From Nostoc sp. FACHB-892 (GTDB taxonomy: Bacteria; Cyanobacteriota; Cyanobacteriia; Cyanobacteriales; Nostocaceae): 64,000 nucleotides of DNA. Of this stretch, positions 27,355-36,605 are shown piece by piece. The DNA is taken from contig NZ_JACJTR010000004.1 in the NCBI RefSeq assembly GCF_014698795.1, forward strand, positions 124,001 through 188,000, given 5' to 3'. Both the position numbers and the translations under genes were made by a program. The notes beneath the pieces are model-generated. The model was given only the letters and a program-made list of their open reading frames with translations, was not told the origin of the DNA and searched no databases. Numbering within the stretch: position 1 is the stretch's first letter; every line of letters starts with the position of its first letter.

Positions 27355-28035
27355 TTAGCTATTATTTTGGATTTCGTCTAACTTGGCACGTACTGCCTGG
27401 ATATCTTGCCACATCAACCATTTCGGCGCGCCTCTTTCTTTAGAAGGATTACGCAGCAAGTAAGAAGGATGAAAAATTGGCATACATAAACGCCCTTCCC
27501 ACTCTAGCCACTGTCCGCGAATTTTCGTAATCCCCCGCTTATCGCCTGTGATGGCTTTGACAGCAGTTGCACCTGTTAACAAAATTATTTTGGGGTCAAC
27601 TAGGCGAATTTGTTCTAGTAAATAGGGTAGACAAGCCGCCACTTCTGTTGGTGTAGGAACTCTATTATCTGGTGGACGACATTTATTGATATTAGCTATG
27701 TATACATCTTGTTCAGTAGTCAAATTTACAGATGCCAGAATTTTCTCCAGCAACTGCCCCGATCTGCCTACAAATGGTAAGCCGGTTTCATCTTCATTTT
27801 GACCAGGCGCTTCCCCTATAACCATAATTGGTGCTTTGAGATTGCCGCGTCCGACAACAGCATGAGTCCGAGTGTCTCCCAATCCACAACGGTGACAGCG
27901 ATTGCAATGCTGTGCCAACTCAGTCATGTCAGGATAAGTTCCCGGAGCGATCGCAATTTTAGCGTCTGTGGGAATCAGTTCTCGTTGGTTAAGGGTTGAG
28001 TCGTCGAAGAGGCTGAGTTGGGTTTCGCTGCTCAT
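27355..28035 (-). CDS. Uracil-DNA glycosylase, family 4 (Fe-S)
   Basis: A 226-residue enzyme that removes uracil from DNA at the start of base-excision repair. The active-site motif GEAPGQNEDETG lies at 74-85 and the second motif HPSYLLR near 190. Iron-sulfur ligands fit Cys47, Cys50, Cys119 and Cys135 (CNRCHRCG, NKCRPP, AACLPY). The first 30 residues are a variable extension. Divergent from the phosphoribosyltransferase. Confidence in the family is high. Confidence 0.93.
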   Translation of the reverse strand: MSSETQLSLFDDSTLNQRELIPTDAKIAIAPGTYPDMTELAQHCNRCHRCGLGDTRTHAVVGRGNLKAPIMVIGEAPGQNEDETGLPFVGRSGQLLEKILASVNLTTEQDVYIANINKCRPPDNRVPTPTEVAACLPYLLEQIRLVDPKIILLTGATAVKAITGDKRGITKIRGQWLEWEGRLCMPIFHPSYLLRNPSKERGAPKWLMWQDIQAVRAKLDEIQNNS

Positions 28036-28232
28036 GAAAATTAGGATTTTGGTATCAGCACCATCTGTCTTATCTGAGTTAAATACTGCTCTGTTTGGAG
28101 ATTTATCAAGATAAATAGACTTTTGCTGAATGAATACTTAATTATTTATACAAATCTTATTGTATCAGTTAATTTGAGACAAAATTCAGTCATGATAAAA
28201 GCAATGCCGTCCTAATATGCTGGGGGAAAACT

Positions 28233-28931
28233 ATGTCACATACCCCACTTTTTACCGATCGCACCCATGCGGGTGAGGAATTGGCGCGAGTGATTCATGA
28301 TGTTTTGACTCAGCAAACTATTGATTCTGGGGTAAAGCCTGTACCACTTGTTTATGCTTTGCCAAGAGGGGGTATACCAGTGGCAGCACCAATAGCACGT
28401 CTTTTGGATTGTCCGTTAACAATTGTGGTGGCGAAAAAGATCAGTCATCCAGAAAACCCAGAGTTAGCAATTGGTGCAGTCACTACTTTTGGAAATGTTC
28501 TTTGGGCTGATCAAAAGCTATTTCGCTCTAAACATGATGCGCGGGGGCGAGAAGTAGCTTTAAATAAAGCAATCAACCAAGCTAAGTCTCTTGAGGCTCA
28601 ATTAATTCCTGCTTGTCCGCAGGTGAATGCAAAGGATGCTACGGTGATTTTAGTTGATGATGGCATTGCTACAGGTATGACAATAGCGGTAGCGGCAACT
28701 GCTATCAAAACCCTTTCTCCAGCAGCAGTTTGGCTATGTACTCCAGTAGCACCACAAACATTGCTACCTTGGTTAGAACAGTGGGGCGATCGCACAATTG
28801 TTTTGGAAACACCAGAACCTTTTTGGAGTGTGAGTAATTTTTACGCACAATTTCCCCAAGTAGATACATTAGAAGTTCTTGAATATCTCCAGCAACAAAA
28901 TACAATGGGAGAAATTGACCTATTTGAGTAA
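28233..28931 (+). CDS. Phosphoribosyltransferase family protein
   Basis: A 232-residue type I phosphoribosyltransferase. The PRPP-binding motif is VILVDDGIATGMT (about residues 137-149), and the N-terminal ALPRGGIPVAAPIA and VAKKISHPENPELAIGAV are typical of a subgroup often annotated only as phosphoribosyltransferase. The nucleobase or other acceptor cannot be inferred. GGGGGAAA precedes the ATG. No partner gene nearby suggests a pathway. Confidence 0.85.
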   Translation: MSHTPLFTDRTHAGEELARVIHDVLTQQTIDSGVKPVPLVYALPRGGIPVAAPIARLLDCPLTIVVAKKISHPENPELAIGAVTTFGNVLWADQKLFRSKHDARGREVALNKAINQAKSLEAQLIPACPQVNAKDATVILVDDGIATGMTIAVAATAIKTLSPAAVWLCTPVAPQTLLPWLEQWGDRTIVLETPEPFWSVSNFYAQFPQVDTLEVLEYLQQQNTMGEIDLFE

Positions 28932-29018
28932 TTTTATATTATTTTAACTAAATATTAACTATTAATTATTCTTTTCCCTCTCTTGCTTTTTAACGATTTT
29001 TGGGCCTTTTTGTCATTA

Positions 29019-29056
29019 CGAATTACGTTAGCGTAGCGGGGCGTAGCCCATTACAA
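29019..29056. repeat. Short dispersed repeat at the TPR gene end
   Basis: ACGTTAGCGTAGCGGGGCGTAGCCC is a compact palindromic copy of the GCGTAGC repeat class and ends at the stop of the minus-strand TPR gene. Confidence 0.5.
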
Positions 29057-30154
29057 ATTATTTGAAGATGTTCCTTGCTGATATTGCATAGCTTTGGCAT
29101 AATCACCCAAGGCGTAACAAGCGACTCTCAGACTGGCAAGAGCTTGTTCTTCACTGCGACGGTCTTTGATATTCCTAGCTAACAGTAAACGTTCTTCATA
29201 ATATGTAATTGCTTTGTTATAATCACCCAAAGCTTCACAAGCAACTCCTAAACTACCTAAAGACTGTTCTTCGCTGCGCTTGTCTTGGATTTCTCTAGCT
29301 AAGTGCAACCGATCTTCATAATACTTAATAGCTTTAGCATAATCACCTAAGGCATAACAAGCATTCCCCAGGTTTTTTAGCACCTGAGAAGCACTGCGAA
29401 CATTTTTTAAAGAGTGTGCTAATACTACACACTGCTCATAATAGGCGATCGCTTTTGGGTAATTGTCCAAAGCATACCAAGCATTACCTAAATTCTTGAG
29501 TACCTGTTCCTCGCCCCAGTTATCTTTGAGTTCCCGGACGATTTCTAGACTTTGCTGCTGATACTCAATTGCCTGCGTAAAGTTGCTCAAACCTTTATAA
29601 ACCAATCCTAAATTATTCAGTGCCGCCACTTGACTGCGTTTGTCTTGCAGTTGCTGCGTTATTTTCAAACATTTTTCTAGAAATTCAATTGCCTTTTTAT
29701 GATCATTCAAGTGACGGTAGGCATTGCCTAGATGGGAAAGTGCTTGCATCTGCACTGCTAAATCTGAGGTATTGTTGAGCAAAGACAGACACTCTTGGGA
29801 GTAAGAGATAGTACCTTTGTAATCTCCAGCGCTGTAAGTTACCAATCCTAAAAAAGAAAGTGCCTGAGCCTGTTTTTGCAAATCCCCAACTGCCTGAAAC
29901 AGTCCCAAGGATTGTTGTAAGGATTTCAACGCCGCTATTAATTCACCGCTTTGCTGCTGTTGAATTCCTTGCCGTAGTAATTTGGACGCTTCCGATAAAT
30001 TATCGTCACTTTCCTGTATAGGTAGTATTTCTGCGTGTGAACCAGAGTTGAACTCATGGGTAATCGTATTACGCTTCACTGGTTTTAAATATGTTATGGG
30101 TAATTGCAAGGGAAGTGTGTTTTTCGATCTGTGATTCCATCCACTGTTAGACAT
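29051..30154 (-). CDS. Tetratricopeptide-repeat protein (LGN/Rapsyn-type repeats)
   Basis: A 367-residue protein. After an about 60-residue N-terminal region come seven to eight repeats of 40 residues with the core LGxAxxALGDYxKAI and Y-E-x-x-L-x-L-A-R-x-I-x-D-x-R-S-E-E (about 65-355). Such 40-residue TPR_12 units form a scaffold for protein binding and are common in cyanobacterial signalling proteins. No catalytic domain or signal peptide. The repeats are so alike that recent internal duplication is likely. Role unknown. Confidence 0.8.
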   Translation of the reverse strand: MSNSGWNHRSKNTLPLQLPITYLKPVKRNTITHEFNSGSHAEILPIQESDDNLSEASKLLRQGIQQQQSGELIAALKSLQQSLGLFQAVGDLQKQAQALSFLGLVTYSAGDYKGTISYSQECLSLLNNTSDLAVQMQALSHLGNAYRHLNDHKKAIEFLEKCLKITQQLQDKRSQVAALNNLGLVYKGLSNFTQAIEYQQQSLEIVRELKDNWGEEQVLKNLGNAWYALDNYPKAIAYYEQCVVLAHSLKNVRSASQVLKNLGNACYALGDYAKAIKYYEDRLHLAREIQDKRSEEQSLGSLGVACEALGDYNKAITYYEERLLLARNIKDRRSEEQALASLRVACYALGDYAKAMQYQQGTSSNNL

Positions 30155-30190
30155 CGACCCTTTCCTGTTAAGCCTGGTAGTAAATCTAGT

Positions 30191-30245
30191 GTTCCCAAAA
30201 CCAGAATGTATCTTTCATCAAGCTGGTTTGCCAGGGGTTGGGAAC
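30191..30245 (-). other. Structured leader upstream of the TPR gene
   Basis: Nested inverted repeats: GTTCCCAA (30191-30198) with TTGGGAAC (30238-30245), and AACCAG (30199-30204) with CTGGTT (30223-30228). On the minus strand this would fold in the 5' UTR, 37 bases before the start. It could be a regulatory hairpin or a terminator of an upstream signal; no riboswitch class is recognised. Confidence 0.35.
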
Positions 30246-30510
30246 GGGCATACACCATGTGACTCGTCGAACTTACTTTGAGATTTGGCTAACCAGTTAT
30301 CAGACATTTATGTATAAATAAATACATATTATTTTACAATCATGGCTGTGATCGCTTATTAATAATTAATCCCCCCTTTTCTCCTGAAAATGCGGGGCTA
30401 TGTCCCCTATTTCTGAGAGTACTTGGGAGGATATTCAAGAGATAAATGTCACTAATCTACTAGTATTATTTATTCAAGTTAAACGCACCTGCTCAAAGCT
30501 AGGTATTGAT

Positions 30511-31350
30511 TCAACCAACGGGTACAGAAACATTGGCCACAGAGCCATCATTTAGGATAGGCTGGCGGGTTTTCAAGTCAAATTTAAAGCCATGTGGCAA
30601 AATATGAAGCTTTGCTCCACAAATCGCCAAAGGTTCATCCTTCAAAATTTCGCCCATATTGTTGTATGTAGCCTCTGATTCATCAACAATTGTAACCGCG
30701 CCTTCACCAATTACTTCAATTTGGTTATCTGTAACTACCATAGCGGTATTCTCATCAATACCGAATCCCAAAACAGCAGGTTCTAGTATTAAAGCTGAAA
30801 TTAAGCGTCCCAAACGTCCACGCTGAGAAAAGTGCTGGTCAATTACTACCCCTGGTAAAAAGCCTAGACCGGGGCCCATTTCGACAGTTTCAATCCGAGG
30901 GTTTGTCTGCGAATCACCTTCCACTATCATTTTATCTGGCATCACGGCAGCTCCGGCGCTTGTGCCTGCGATAACTATACCTTCAGAGAATCGTTGATGA
31001 ATCGCCTTATCTATTTCGGTACCCTTGAGGATGCTGGTGATGCGAGCTTGATCTCCCCCAGTAAAAAATACTCCAGTTGATTTATTAATTGCTTCCAATG
31101 CGGTAGATGAAGATCCATCTTCGCGGGTTTCTGTGTCAAGAATGCGAACATTCTCAGCTCCTAGCCGTTCAAAAACTCTAATATAATTTTCTCCCACTTC
31201 TCTTGGTAATTCTGTCGCCGCCGTCATAATTACAATGTAGGCCTTCGTACCCCCAGCACGACGCACAAAGTCCCGCAGAATTACGGAATCTCCTTCCTTG
31301 TCCTCAGCTCCCCCAATAATTACTAACTGCCGTTTGGTATTATTTTCCAC
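30511..31350 (-). CDS. cphB2: Cyanophycinase CphB2
   Basis: A 279-residue serine exopeptidase of the S51 type that releases beta-Asp-Arg dipeptides from cyanophycin. The nucleophile Ser131 lies in the lipase-like box GTSAGAAVM; FFTGGDQARI (95-104) and VIDQHFSQRGRLGRL are further family motifs. It begins IIGGAEDKEGD, as typical of CphB. It is divergent from cphA2 with a 76-residue gene between, matching the second cyanophycin cluster of Nostoc 7120. It mobilises nitrogen stored in granules, including those at heterocyst poles. Confidence 0.9.
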   Translation of the reverse strand: MENNTKRQLVIIGGAEDKEGDSVILRDFVRRAGGTKAYIVIMTAATELPREVGENYIRVFERLGAENVRILDTETREDGSSSTALEAINKSTGVFFTGGDQARITSILKGTEIDKAIHQRFSEGIVIAGTSAGAAVMPDKMIVEGDSQTNPRIETVEMGPGLGFLPGVVIDQHFSQRGRLGRLISALILEPAVLGFGIDENTAMVVTDNQIEVIGEGAVTIVDESEATYNNMGEILKDEPLAICGAKLHILPHGFKFDLKTRQPILNDGSVANVSVPVG

Positions 31351-31748
31351 GATGATGCTTCCTGATGTGGGTTAATAAACTTTACTAAATCATGACAATT
31401 CAAGTATCAAATCATCCCTTTGGTAGATCACTTGATAGAACGTAGGGTTATAATTTGCGTAGACGCATACTAGTACGGAAAAGCAAGCTACGCGTAGCAT
31501 CTCGTAGAGAAGCGGCTTGCCGTTAGACGCTGCCATGAAACGAAGAGATTTTCCCAGAAAATTACAAAAAAATAACTATCCTCAAAATTATTTTTTTGAG
31601 TTAATAAAATCCACATATTAACTGCCTCTAGAGAGATTTTCTAGAGGCATTGTTAACATATTATTAATTGCCGATTAAAAGTTTATCGCGCAATTTAATA
31701 ATTGGTATTAACTCTAGCTAGGTGCAATTAGATATCTGGTGCTAAGTC
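31351..31748. other. Spacer with dispersed repeat and hairpin
   Basis: A GC-rich dispersed repeat occupies about 31483-31540 (ACGCGTAGCATCTCGTAGAG, GCGGCTTGCCGTTAGACGC). A 9-bp stem hairpin lies at 31623-31649 (TGCCTCTAG with CTAGAGGCA), downstream of the 76-residue gene, so it may end that transcript, though the T-run is weak. No ORF is supported. Confidence 0.5.
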
Positions 31749-31979
31749 CTAATGAATGCGACTTCTGTAAAGCAAGTTAGTTAAGAAAAAACGTGCTTGT
31801 TCTAGTGGGAGATGCCTGGGTTTGCCTTGATAAACAATTTGATACTCATTTATGTCCGGGCCATCACCATGCCCAGAGATTAGCTTTTGGTGAAAAGCTT
31901 CCTCAGCAAGTTCTCGAATTTCATCTCTTAGAGTAGCTTCTGTGCTATTCATAACTTTGCTGTCTTTTAAATACCGCAT
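31749..31979 (-). CDS. Small protein of the cphB2-cphA2 locus, unknown
   Basis: A 76-residue soluble protein. A Met at residue 10 (MNSTEATLRDEIRELAEEAF) is an alternative start. The region YQIVYQGKPRHLPLEQARFFLTN is reminiscent of small conserved cyanobacterial proteins that lie between cphB2 and cphA2. No known domain. Position between synthesis and degradation genes suggests a link with cyanophycin, but this is inference. Confidence 0.65.
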   Translation of the reverse strand: MRYLKDSKVMNSTEATLRDEIRELAEEAFHQKLISGHGDGPDINEYQIVYQGKPRHLPLEQARFFLTNLLYRSRIH

Positions 31980-32268
31980 ATTTATTTATACCAATTCTTA
32001 TGTGAGTGTTGTACCTTTCAAAGGTTATAACTTTGACTATTCATGAGGATGAAGTGATTATACTTTTCGTTTGCTGAAGTAGGAAAGTTTAATTATGCCT
32101 TGAGATAGTTGAAAATGCTTACTAATAAGGTTAATGTGAGTTCTGATTAGATCAATGGCTTTGCCATCACTCTCCAAAATTAATCTGAATCAATCTACAA
32201 TCAATAAGTCTGAGTAATCATAACTCAGCAGCGAAATTTCAGGGTGTTTAGCCAAAGGTTTGTAATCA

Positions 32269-34206
32269 ATGGTTGTACAAAAAAGCAGTGATTTAGTCCG
32301 CGTTAATGCTAGAAGAACGGATGTATTCGATATTTTCAACTTCAAGCATTATGTTGGGCCCAACCCCTATTTAGATATAGGGGCACTAGTATTTGACTTT
32401 GCTCTAGTTGACTCTAGAAAGCCTTTACCCATTGAAGATTATGTTGCAAGGATTGGCACAGACGCGGAGCGGCTTGTCGAGAGGCATCGCTATCGAAATC
32501 TGAGCGACCAAAGTTACGAATCTTATGCTCATCTCTTTGCCCAAGTTGTGTCCGAAGTTGGAAAGCTGGACATGGATTTGCACCTTAACCATTGGAGTAT
32601 CAAGCCATATCCAGATTTCGTGCGAATTAGCGTCCAATCACTACATGAACGCACAACTAGAGAGGTAGTTTATTTTGTTTGGGATTGGTTTGAAGCTATT
32701 ACCCAAGACGAAGATTTTCCCTTTGATGAACACTTGGTGAAGCTGCAAAATAGATTTCGCGCATCTGTTTATGGGGGGCCCACAGTTTACGCTCTATTGC
32801 GAACAGCCTATGAAAAGGGTATTCCTACCTTTTATTTGTGGGAAGAAGGATTAATGCAATACGGCTTAGGAAAAAAACACGTCCGGGGTGTAGCAACAAC
32901 ATTTAACTGTGATAGCCATCTAGATTCGGAGTTCACCACCCGTAAAGATGATTGCAAGGCATTTTTAAAAAGTTTGGGTTTTCCAGTCCCTGAAGGCGAT
33001 ATTGTCTTCTCTGAAAAGGAAGCCTTGGCAGCAGCAAGACAAGTTGGCTACCCAGTGGCAGTTAAGCCAGTGGTAGGCCACAAGGGAATTGGCGTTACGG
33101 CTGATGTGCAGGACTCAAAAGAACTGGTAGCTGCTTATAATAGGGCAGTGGCAGCGATTCCCGAAGACCAGTTAACTCGGATAATTGTTGAGAAAAGTAT
33201 TTCTGGATCAGATTTTCGCTTGTTGTGTGTCAATGGCAGATTTGTCGCCGCTACAGAACGCCGTCCAGCATCGGTTGTTGGTGATGGGTATTTAACGCTT
33301 GCAGAATTAATCCGCCTAGAGAACCGCAAACCTGCACGTTTAGATACACCTACCTCGCCGATGAGTAAAATTCAAATAGATGAAGCGATGGAACTCTACC
33401 TAGAGGAACAGCGCTTATCATTGGATAGCGTTGTTGAGAAGGGACGCACTGTTTACCTTCGTAAAGTTGCCAATCTTTCTGCTGGTGGTATGAGCATCGA
33501 TGCAACGCAAACGGTTCATGATGACAATATTATCTTGGCGCAAGATATTGCTCAACACTTCCAGTTGACTTGCCTTGGTATTGATGTCATGACCAAAAGT
33601 CTCTCAGAATCTTGGAAGTCGAGTAACTTTGCCATTTTGGAAATCAACGCTGCACCAGGCGTTTTAATGCATCTTAAACCTTCTGAAGGTGAAAGTGTTG
33701 ATGTGCCTTCTCATATTTTAGAAACCTTTTTTGAGTCGGGTACAGACGCTAGAATACCAATTATTACCTTTAATAAAATCTCAGTTGAAGAATTGCAAGA
33801 AACCATTGACCATATTCTTTTGCAACATCCCAACTGGATAATAGGCGCTGTTTGTCGTGATGCAGTGTTTGTAAATCGGTCTAAAAAAGTATTAAGTAAA
33901 GATTACAATAGCAACGTCCAAACTTTGCTACGTCATCCCAAACTTGATTTATTGATTGCCGAGTATACGGGAGACATCCTAGATGAAGAGGGTATGTTTT
34001 ACCGGAGTAGTAATATGGTAGTTTTGGATAATCCCAGCGAAACTGAGATGATGCTAGTGCGGGATATCTTTGATGGTTCTACTGTGGTGATTAGAAAAGG
34101 CAACGACATTTCTATCCGTCGCAGAGGGTTGATTGAAGATTATACTCTAACTGAAAATGAACCATTTACACGGGTTTATTTGAAAGAAACCGGAACCATA
34201 TTGTGA
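32269..34206 (+). CDS. cphA2: Cyanophycin synthetase CphA2 (short form)
   Basis: A 645-residue protein, clearly shorter than CphA1 (about 900). Order: N-terminal CphA domain (about 1-160), ATP-grasp domain (about 215-490) with GYPVAVKPVVGHKGIGVTA, IVEKSISGSDFRLL and ILEINAAPGVLMH, then a reduced C-terminal Mur-ligase-like remnant (about 500-640) without the P-loop of CphA1. This matches CphA2, which joins beta-Asp-Arg dipeptides into cyanophycin in nitrogen-fixing cyanobacteria. It thus fits with the adjacent cyanophycinase, which releases that dipeptide. About 10 residues (TDAERLVERHR, codons 32461-32490) are encoded by a dispersed repeat. Confidence 0.88.
   Translation: MVVQKSSDLVRVNARRTDVFDIFNFKHYVGPNPYLDIGALVFDFALVDSRKPLPIEDYVARIGTDAERLVERHRYRNLSDQSYESYAHLFAQVVSEVGKLDMDLHLNHWSIKPYPDFVRISVQSLHERTTREVVYFVWDWFEAITQDEDFPFDEHLVKLQNRFRASVYGGPTVYALLRTAYEKGIPTFYLWEEGLMQYGLGKKHVRGVATTFNCDSHLDSEFTTRKDDCKAFLKSLGFPVPEGDIVFSEKEALAAARQVGYPVAVKPVVGHKGIGVTADVQDSKELVAAYNRAVAAIPEDQLTRIIVEKSISGSDFRLLCVNGRFVAATERRPASVVGDGYLTLAELIRLENRKPARLDTPTSPMSKIQIDEAMELYLEEQRLSLDSVVEKGRTVYLRKVANLSAGGMSIDATQTVHDDNIILAQDIAQHFQLTCLGIDVMTKSLSESWKSSNFAILEINAAPGVLMHLKPSEGESVDVPSHILETFFESGTDARIPIITFNKISVEELQETIDHILLQHPNWIIGAVCRDAVFVNRSKKVLSKDYNSNVQTLLRHPKLDLLIAEYTGDILDEEGMFYRSSNMVVLDNPSETEMMLVRDIFDGSTVVIRKGNDISIRRRGLIEDYTLTENEPFTRVYLKETGTIL
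32461..32490 (+). repeat. Dispersed repeat lying in frame inside cphA2
   Basis: GACGCGGAGCGGCTTGTCG followed by AGAGGCATCGC resembles the spacer repeat class (compare GCGGCTTGCCGTTAGACGC at 31511). It keeps the frame and inserts between YVARIG and the YRNLSDQSYESYAHLFA segment. Confidence 0.5.
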
Positions 34207-34259
34207 GCTAGGTAAATAAGCACTCAAACCAATTTTTCTGAGTCCAACTAAAAAGTTAG

Positions 34260-34289
34260 AACCCCGACTTTGTAAAACTTGTCGGGGTT
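34260..34289 (+). terminator. Hairpin terminator of cphA2
   Basis: AACCCCGAC (34260-34268) pairs with GTCGGGGTT (34281-34289), 9 bp with a 12-base loop, 54 bp after the cphA2 stop. It is followed by ATTGGGG, not a T-run, so it is an atypical terminator or processing hairpin. It also lies just downstream of the minus-strand TPR gene. Confidence 0.5.
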
Positions 34290-34334
34290 ATTGGGGATAA
34301 TTTAAAATTGCCATTTATCTGCATTGATTAATTT

Positions 34335-35951
34335 TTAGAAATTTAAAATATCTAACGATTCTTCTATTTCTAAATCTAATATAATTTGTCTTGTATCTTT
34401 GAGTGCTTCTAGCTTACCTTCTTTACGATATATGTCTGCCGCTTTTTGAAAATCTTCAATTGCTCCCTGTTTATCGGCTATTTCTAAACGGATATTGCCA
34501 CGATTATAATAAGCATCGGCATAATTTGAATTAATCTGTATTGTCTGAGTATAATCTTCAATTGCTCCTTCAAAATCTCCTAAATCTGAACGAGCATTAC
34601 CACGGTTGTAATAAGCATCGGTATAATTTGAATTAATCTGTATTGCTTGAGTATAATCTTCAATTGCTCCTGCAAAATCTCCTAAGTCAGAACGAGCATC
34701 ACCACGCTTTTTATAAGCTATGGCATCTTTAGGATTAATCTTAATTGCTTGAGTAAATCCCGGTTGAGAGTTTAATAAATAACGAGCAATGCCACGGTTT
34801 TTATAAGTATCAGCATAATGGGGATTAATTTTAATAGCCTGGGTATAATCTTCAATTGCTCCTTGATTATCTCCTACATGAGAACGTGCTTCAGCCCGAT
34901 TTTTATAAGCTACGGCAACATTAGGATTAATTCTGATAGCCTCGCTATAATCATTAATTGCTTCTTCTAATCTTCCCAGTTGAGACAGAGCTAAACCTCG
35001 TTTATTGTAAGATTTAGCATCATGAAGATTCATCTGGATTGCCTGAGAATAATTTGCGATCGCAGCTTCATAATCGCCTACTTGATAGTAAGCTAAACCT
35101 CGTTTATAATATAAATCAATATCGCTAGATTTGACTTGTAAGGCTTGATTATAGTTAGCGATCGCATTTGTATATTCTCCTTTTTCAAAACATTCATCGC
35201 CCAATTTTATATAAAATATATTTAAATCTTCATCACTATATTCAGGTTCAAAAGAGGGTTTGAATACCTGGTTAATATTTGGCTTAGATATAATTTCTTG
35301 TTTCGAGAAATATTTGTGAATTGATGATTGTTGCCTAGAATTATTTATAGAAGATTGTAACTGTTCTAGATAACACCATAAACCGCCACCATACAGTAAT
35401 TGTTCTATGCCAAATGAAATTTTACCAGTCTTCAACTTAATCATCCGGGTTGGGAGAAAGCCAGCCAAAAAAAGGTGATACTCCGATTGTGCTTCACTTA
35501 CATCTTCTTGAATCAAAATGCAAACTACAACTGCATTTTTTTCAACTTCTTCAGAACTGATTGACCATCTAACTCTATCAATCCGACCATGACGAGATTT
35601 AACTTCAATACCAATAGATGGGTCAGAAGTCAAGGTAAAATCTATATTGCCATCGCCGCCGAATCGCTTTTCATAATCAACTTCCGTAATAAAATCAGCT
35701 AAACGTTCTTTGACAACTTCCTCGCCCAACTTCCCTTTGAGATAGCTAATAAAAACGTCACGGACTGGTAAAACACGTTTATATTTCTCAGCCATCAGCC
35801 AGCAAAATTCCCGTAGTGCCCTTAACCTTTCTCCAGAGATTATAGTTAATTCACTATATTGACCTTCTGTTTCACAATGAAGCAGACAACCAGATGCTAA
35901 CCTTTTAATAAAATCAGATTGTAGCGATCGCAGTAGGGTAATCCAGTCCAT
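34335..35951 (-). CDS. PD-(D/E)XK nuclease-like domain fused to TPR repeats
   Basis: A 538-residue protein. The N-terminal part (about 60-175) has a restriction-fold signature: Asp104 in GGDGNIDFTL, then Glu116-Val-Lys118 in GIEVKSRHG, the spacing of a PD-(D/E)XK core (D-x11-E-x-K), followed by VRWSIS and VVVCILIQED strands. Residues about 228-515 form eight to nine 34-residue TPRs (A-x-x-Y-x-N-R-G-x-A-x-S-x-L-G). The last repeats are near copies of each other. No helicase or methylase gene is near. Could be a nucleic-acid nuclease with a protein-binding arm; catalysis is inferred from three residues. Its first codons are duplicated at 36674. Confidence 0.75.
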   Translation of the reverse strand: MDWITLLRSLQSDFIKRLASGCLLHCETEGQYSELTIISGERLRALREFCWLMAEKYKRVLPVRDVFISYLKGKLGEEVVKERLADFITEVDYEKRFGGDGNIDFTLTSDPSIGIEVKSRHGRIDRVRWSISSEEVEKNAVVVCILIQEDVSEAQSEYHLFLAGFLPTRMIKLKTGKISFGIEQLLYGGGLWCYLEQLQSSINNSRQQSSIHKYFSKQEIISKPNINQVFKPSFEPEYSDEDLNIFYIKLGDECFEKGEYTNAIANYNQALQVKSSDIDLYYKRGLAYYQVGDYEAAIANYSQAIQMNLHDAKSYNKRGLALSQLGRLEEAINDYSEAIRINPNVAVAYKNRAEARSHVGDNQGAIEDYTQAIKINPHYADTYKNRGIARYLLNSQPGFTQAIKINPKDAIAYKKRGDARSDLGDFAGAIEDYTQAIQINSNYTDAYYNRGNARSDLGDFEGAIEDYTQTIQINSNYADAYYNRGNIRLEIADKQGAIEDFQKAADIYRKEGKLEALKDTRQIILDLEIEESLDILNF

Positions 35952-36019
35952 TTATATTTCTGCGAATCTGTTGATGAGATTATTCTATTCAAATATCCAG
36001 TTGGCGTAAAGCTTTAAAT
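35924..36019. repeat. 96-bp duplicated block, copy 1
   Basis: It starts at a HIP1 octamer (GCGATCGC) inside the first codons of the nuclease-TPR gene and ends at AAAGCTTTAAAT. It is 92 of 96 bases identical to 36674-36769. On the right it joins sequence also found at 37036-37081 (ATTATGCCAGAGTTTT), so copy 1 looks like copy 2 with about 266 bp deleted. Confidence 0.8.
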
Positions 36020-36146
36020 CAGCTTTTTAGGCGCAGCCATGTCTGATTATGCCAGAGTTTTAAAGAATTGGGAGAGTGCGTAGTTTACCGCCGTAGGCAT
36101 CGCTGGGAATAATACATGAAATATTAATTAACCACCAAGATCGCAA

Positions 36147-36605
36147 ATGACCCAAAATCACAACCCTAACCCAAAGCCTCTGACTAACTCCAGTCCCCCC
36201 TCCTCGCTTGCGGGGAGGGGGTTAGGGGGTGGGGTTCCGGGATACCCTTGGCAAACCCCACACGAACTTTGGAAAAAACTTAAGCCATTAGCAAGACAGA
36301 TGCGTTGTAAACCAACTCCAGCAGAAAAGCTACTTTGGGAAAAGTTGAGAGACAAGCAACTTTTGGGTTTCAAGTTCCGCCGTCAGCAAACAATTGATCG
36401 TTTTATTGTGGATTTTTACTGTAATGAAGCGCGGTTAGTGGTGGAAGTGGATGGTGAGATTCACGACTATACCCAACAGGAAGATGCGATACGTCAAGAA
36501 TTCTTGGAGAGTTTGGGGTTGCAGGTTGTGCGATTTAGAAATGAGGATGTTGTGGAGAGGATGGAGGAGGTGTTGCAAGATATTGGTGCTTGGTTGCAGA
36601 GATAG
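36147..36605 (+). CDS. DUF559 endonuclease-like protein bracketed by inverted repeats
   Basis: A 152-residue protein. Residues about 42-150 are a DUF559 (Vsr-like, PD-(D/E)XK superfamily) domain: PTPAEKLLWEKLR, FKFRRQQ, DRFIVDFYC with Asp89, VVEVDGEIH with Glu100 and Asp102, then VVRFRNEDV. Residues 17-30 (PPSSLAGRGLGGGV) are encoded by the left arm of a 40-bp inverted repeat, whose right arm begins at the stop codon. The ATG at 36147 has no good Shine-Dalgarno; the next ATG (36300) would lose part of the domain. Probably a small mobile cassette. The activity of most DUF559 proteins is untested. Confidence 0.82.
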   Translation: MTQNHNPNPKPLTNSSPPSSLAGRGLGGGVPGYPWQTPHELWKKLKPLARQMRCKPTPAEKLLWEKLRDKQLLGFKFRRQQTIDRFIVDFYCNEARLVVEVDGEIHDYTQQEDAIRQEFLESLGLQVVRFRNEDVVERMEEVLQDIGAWLQR

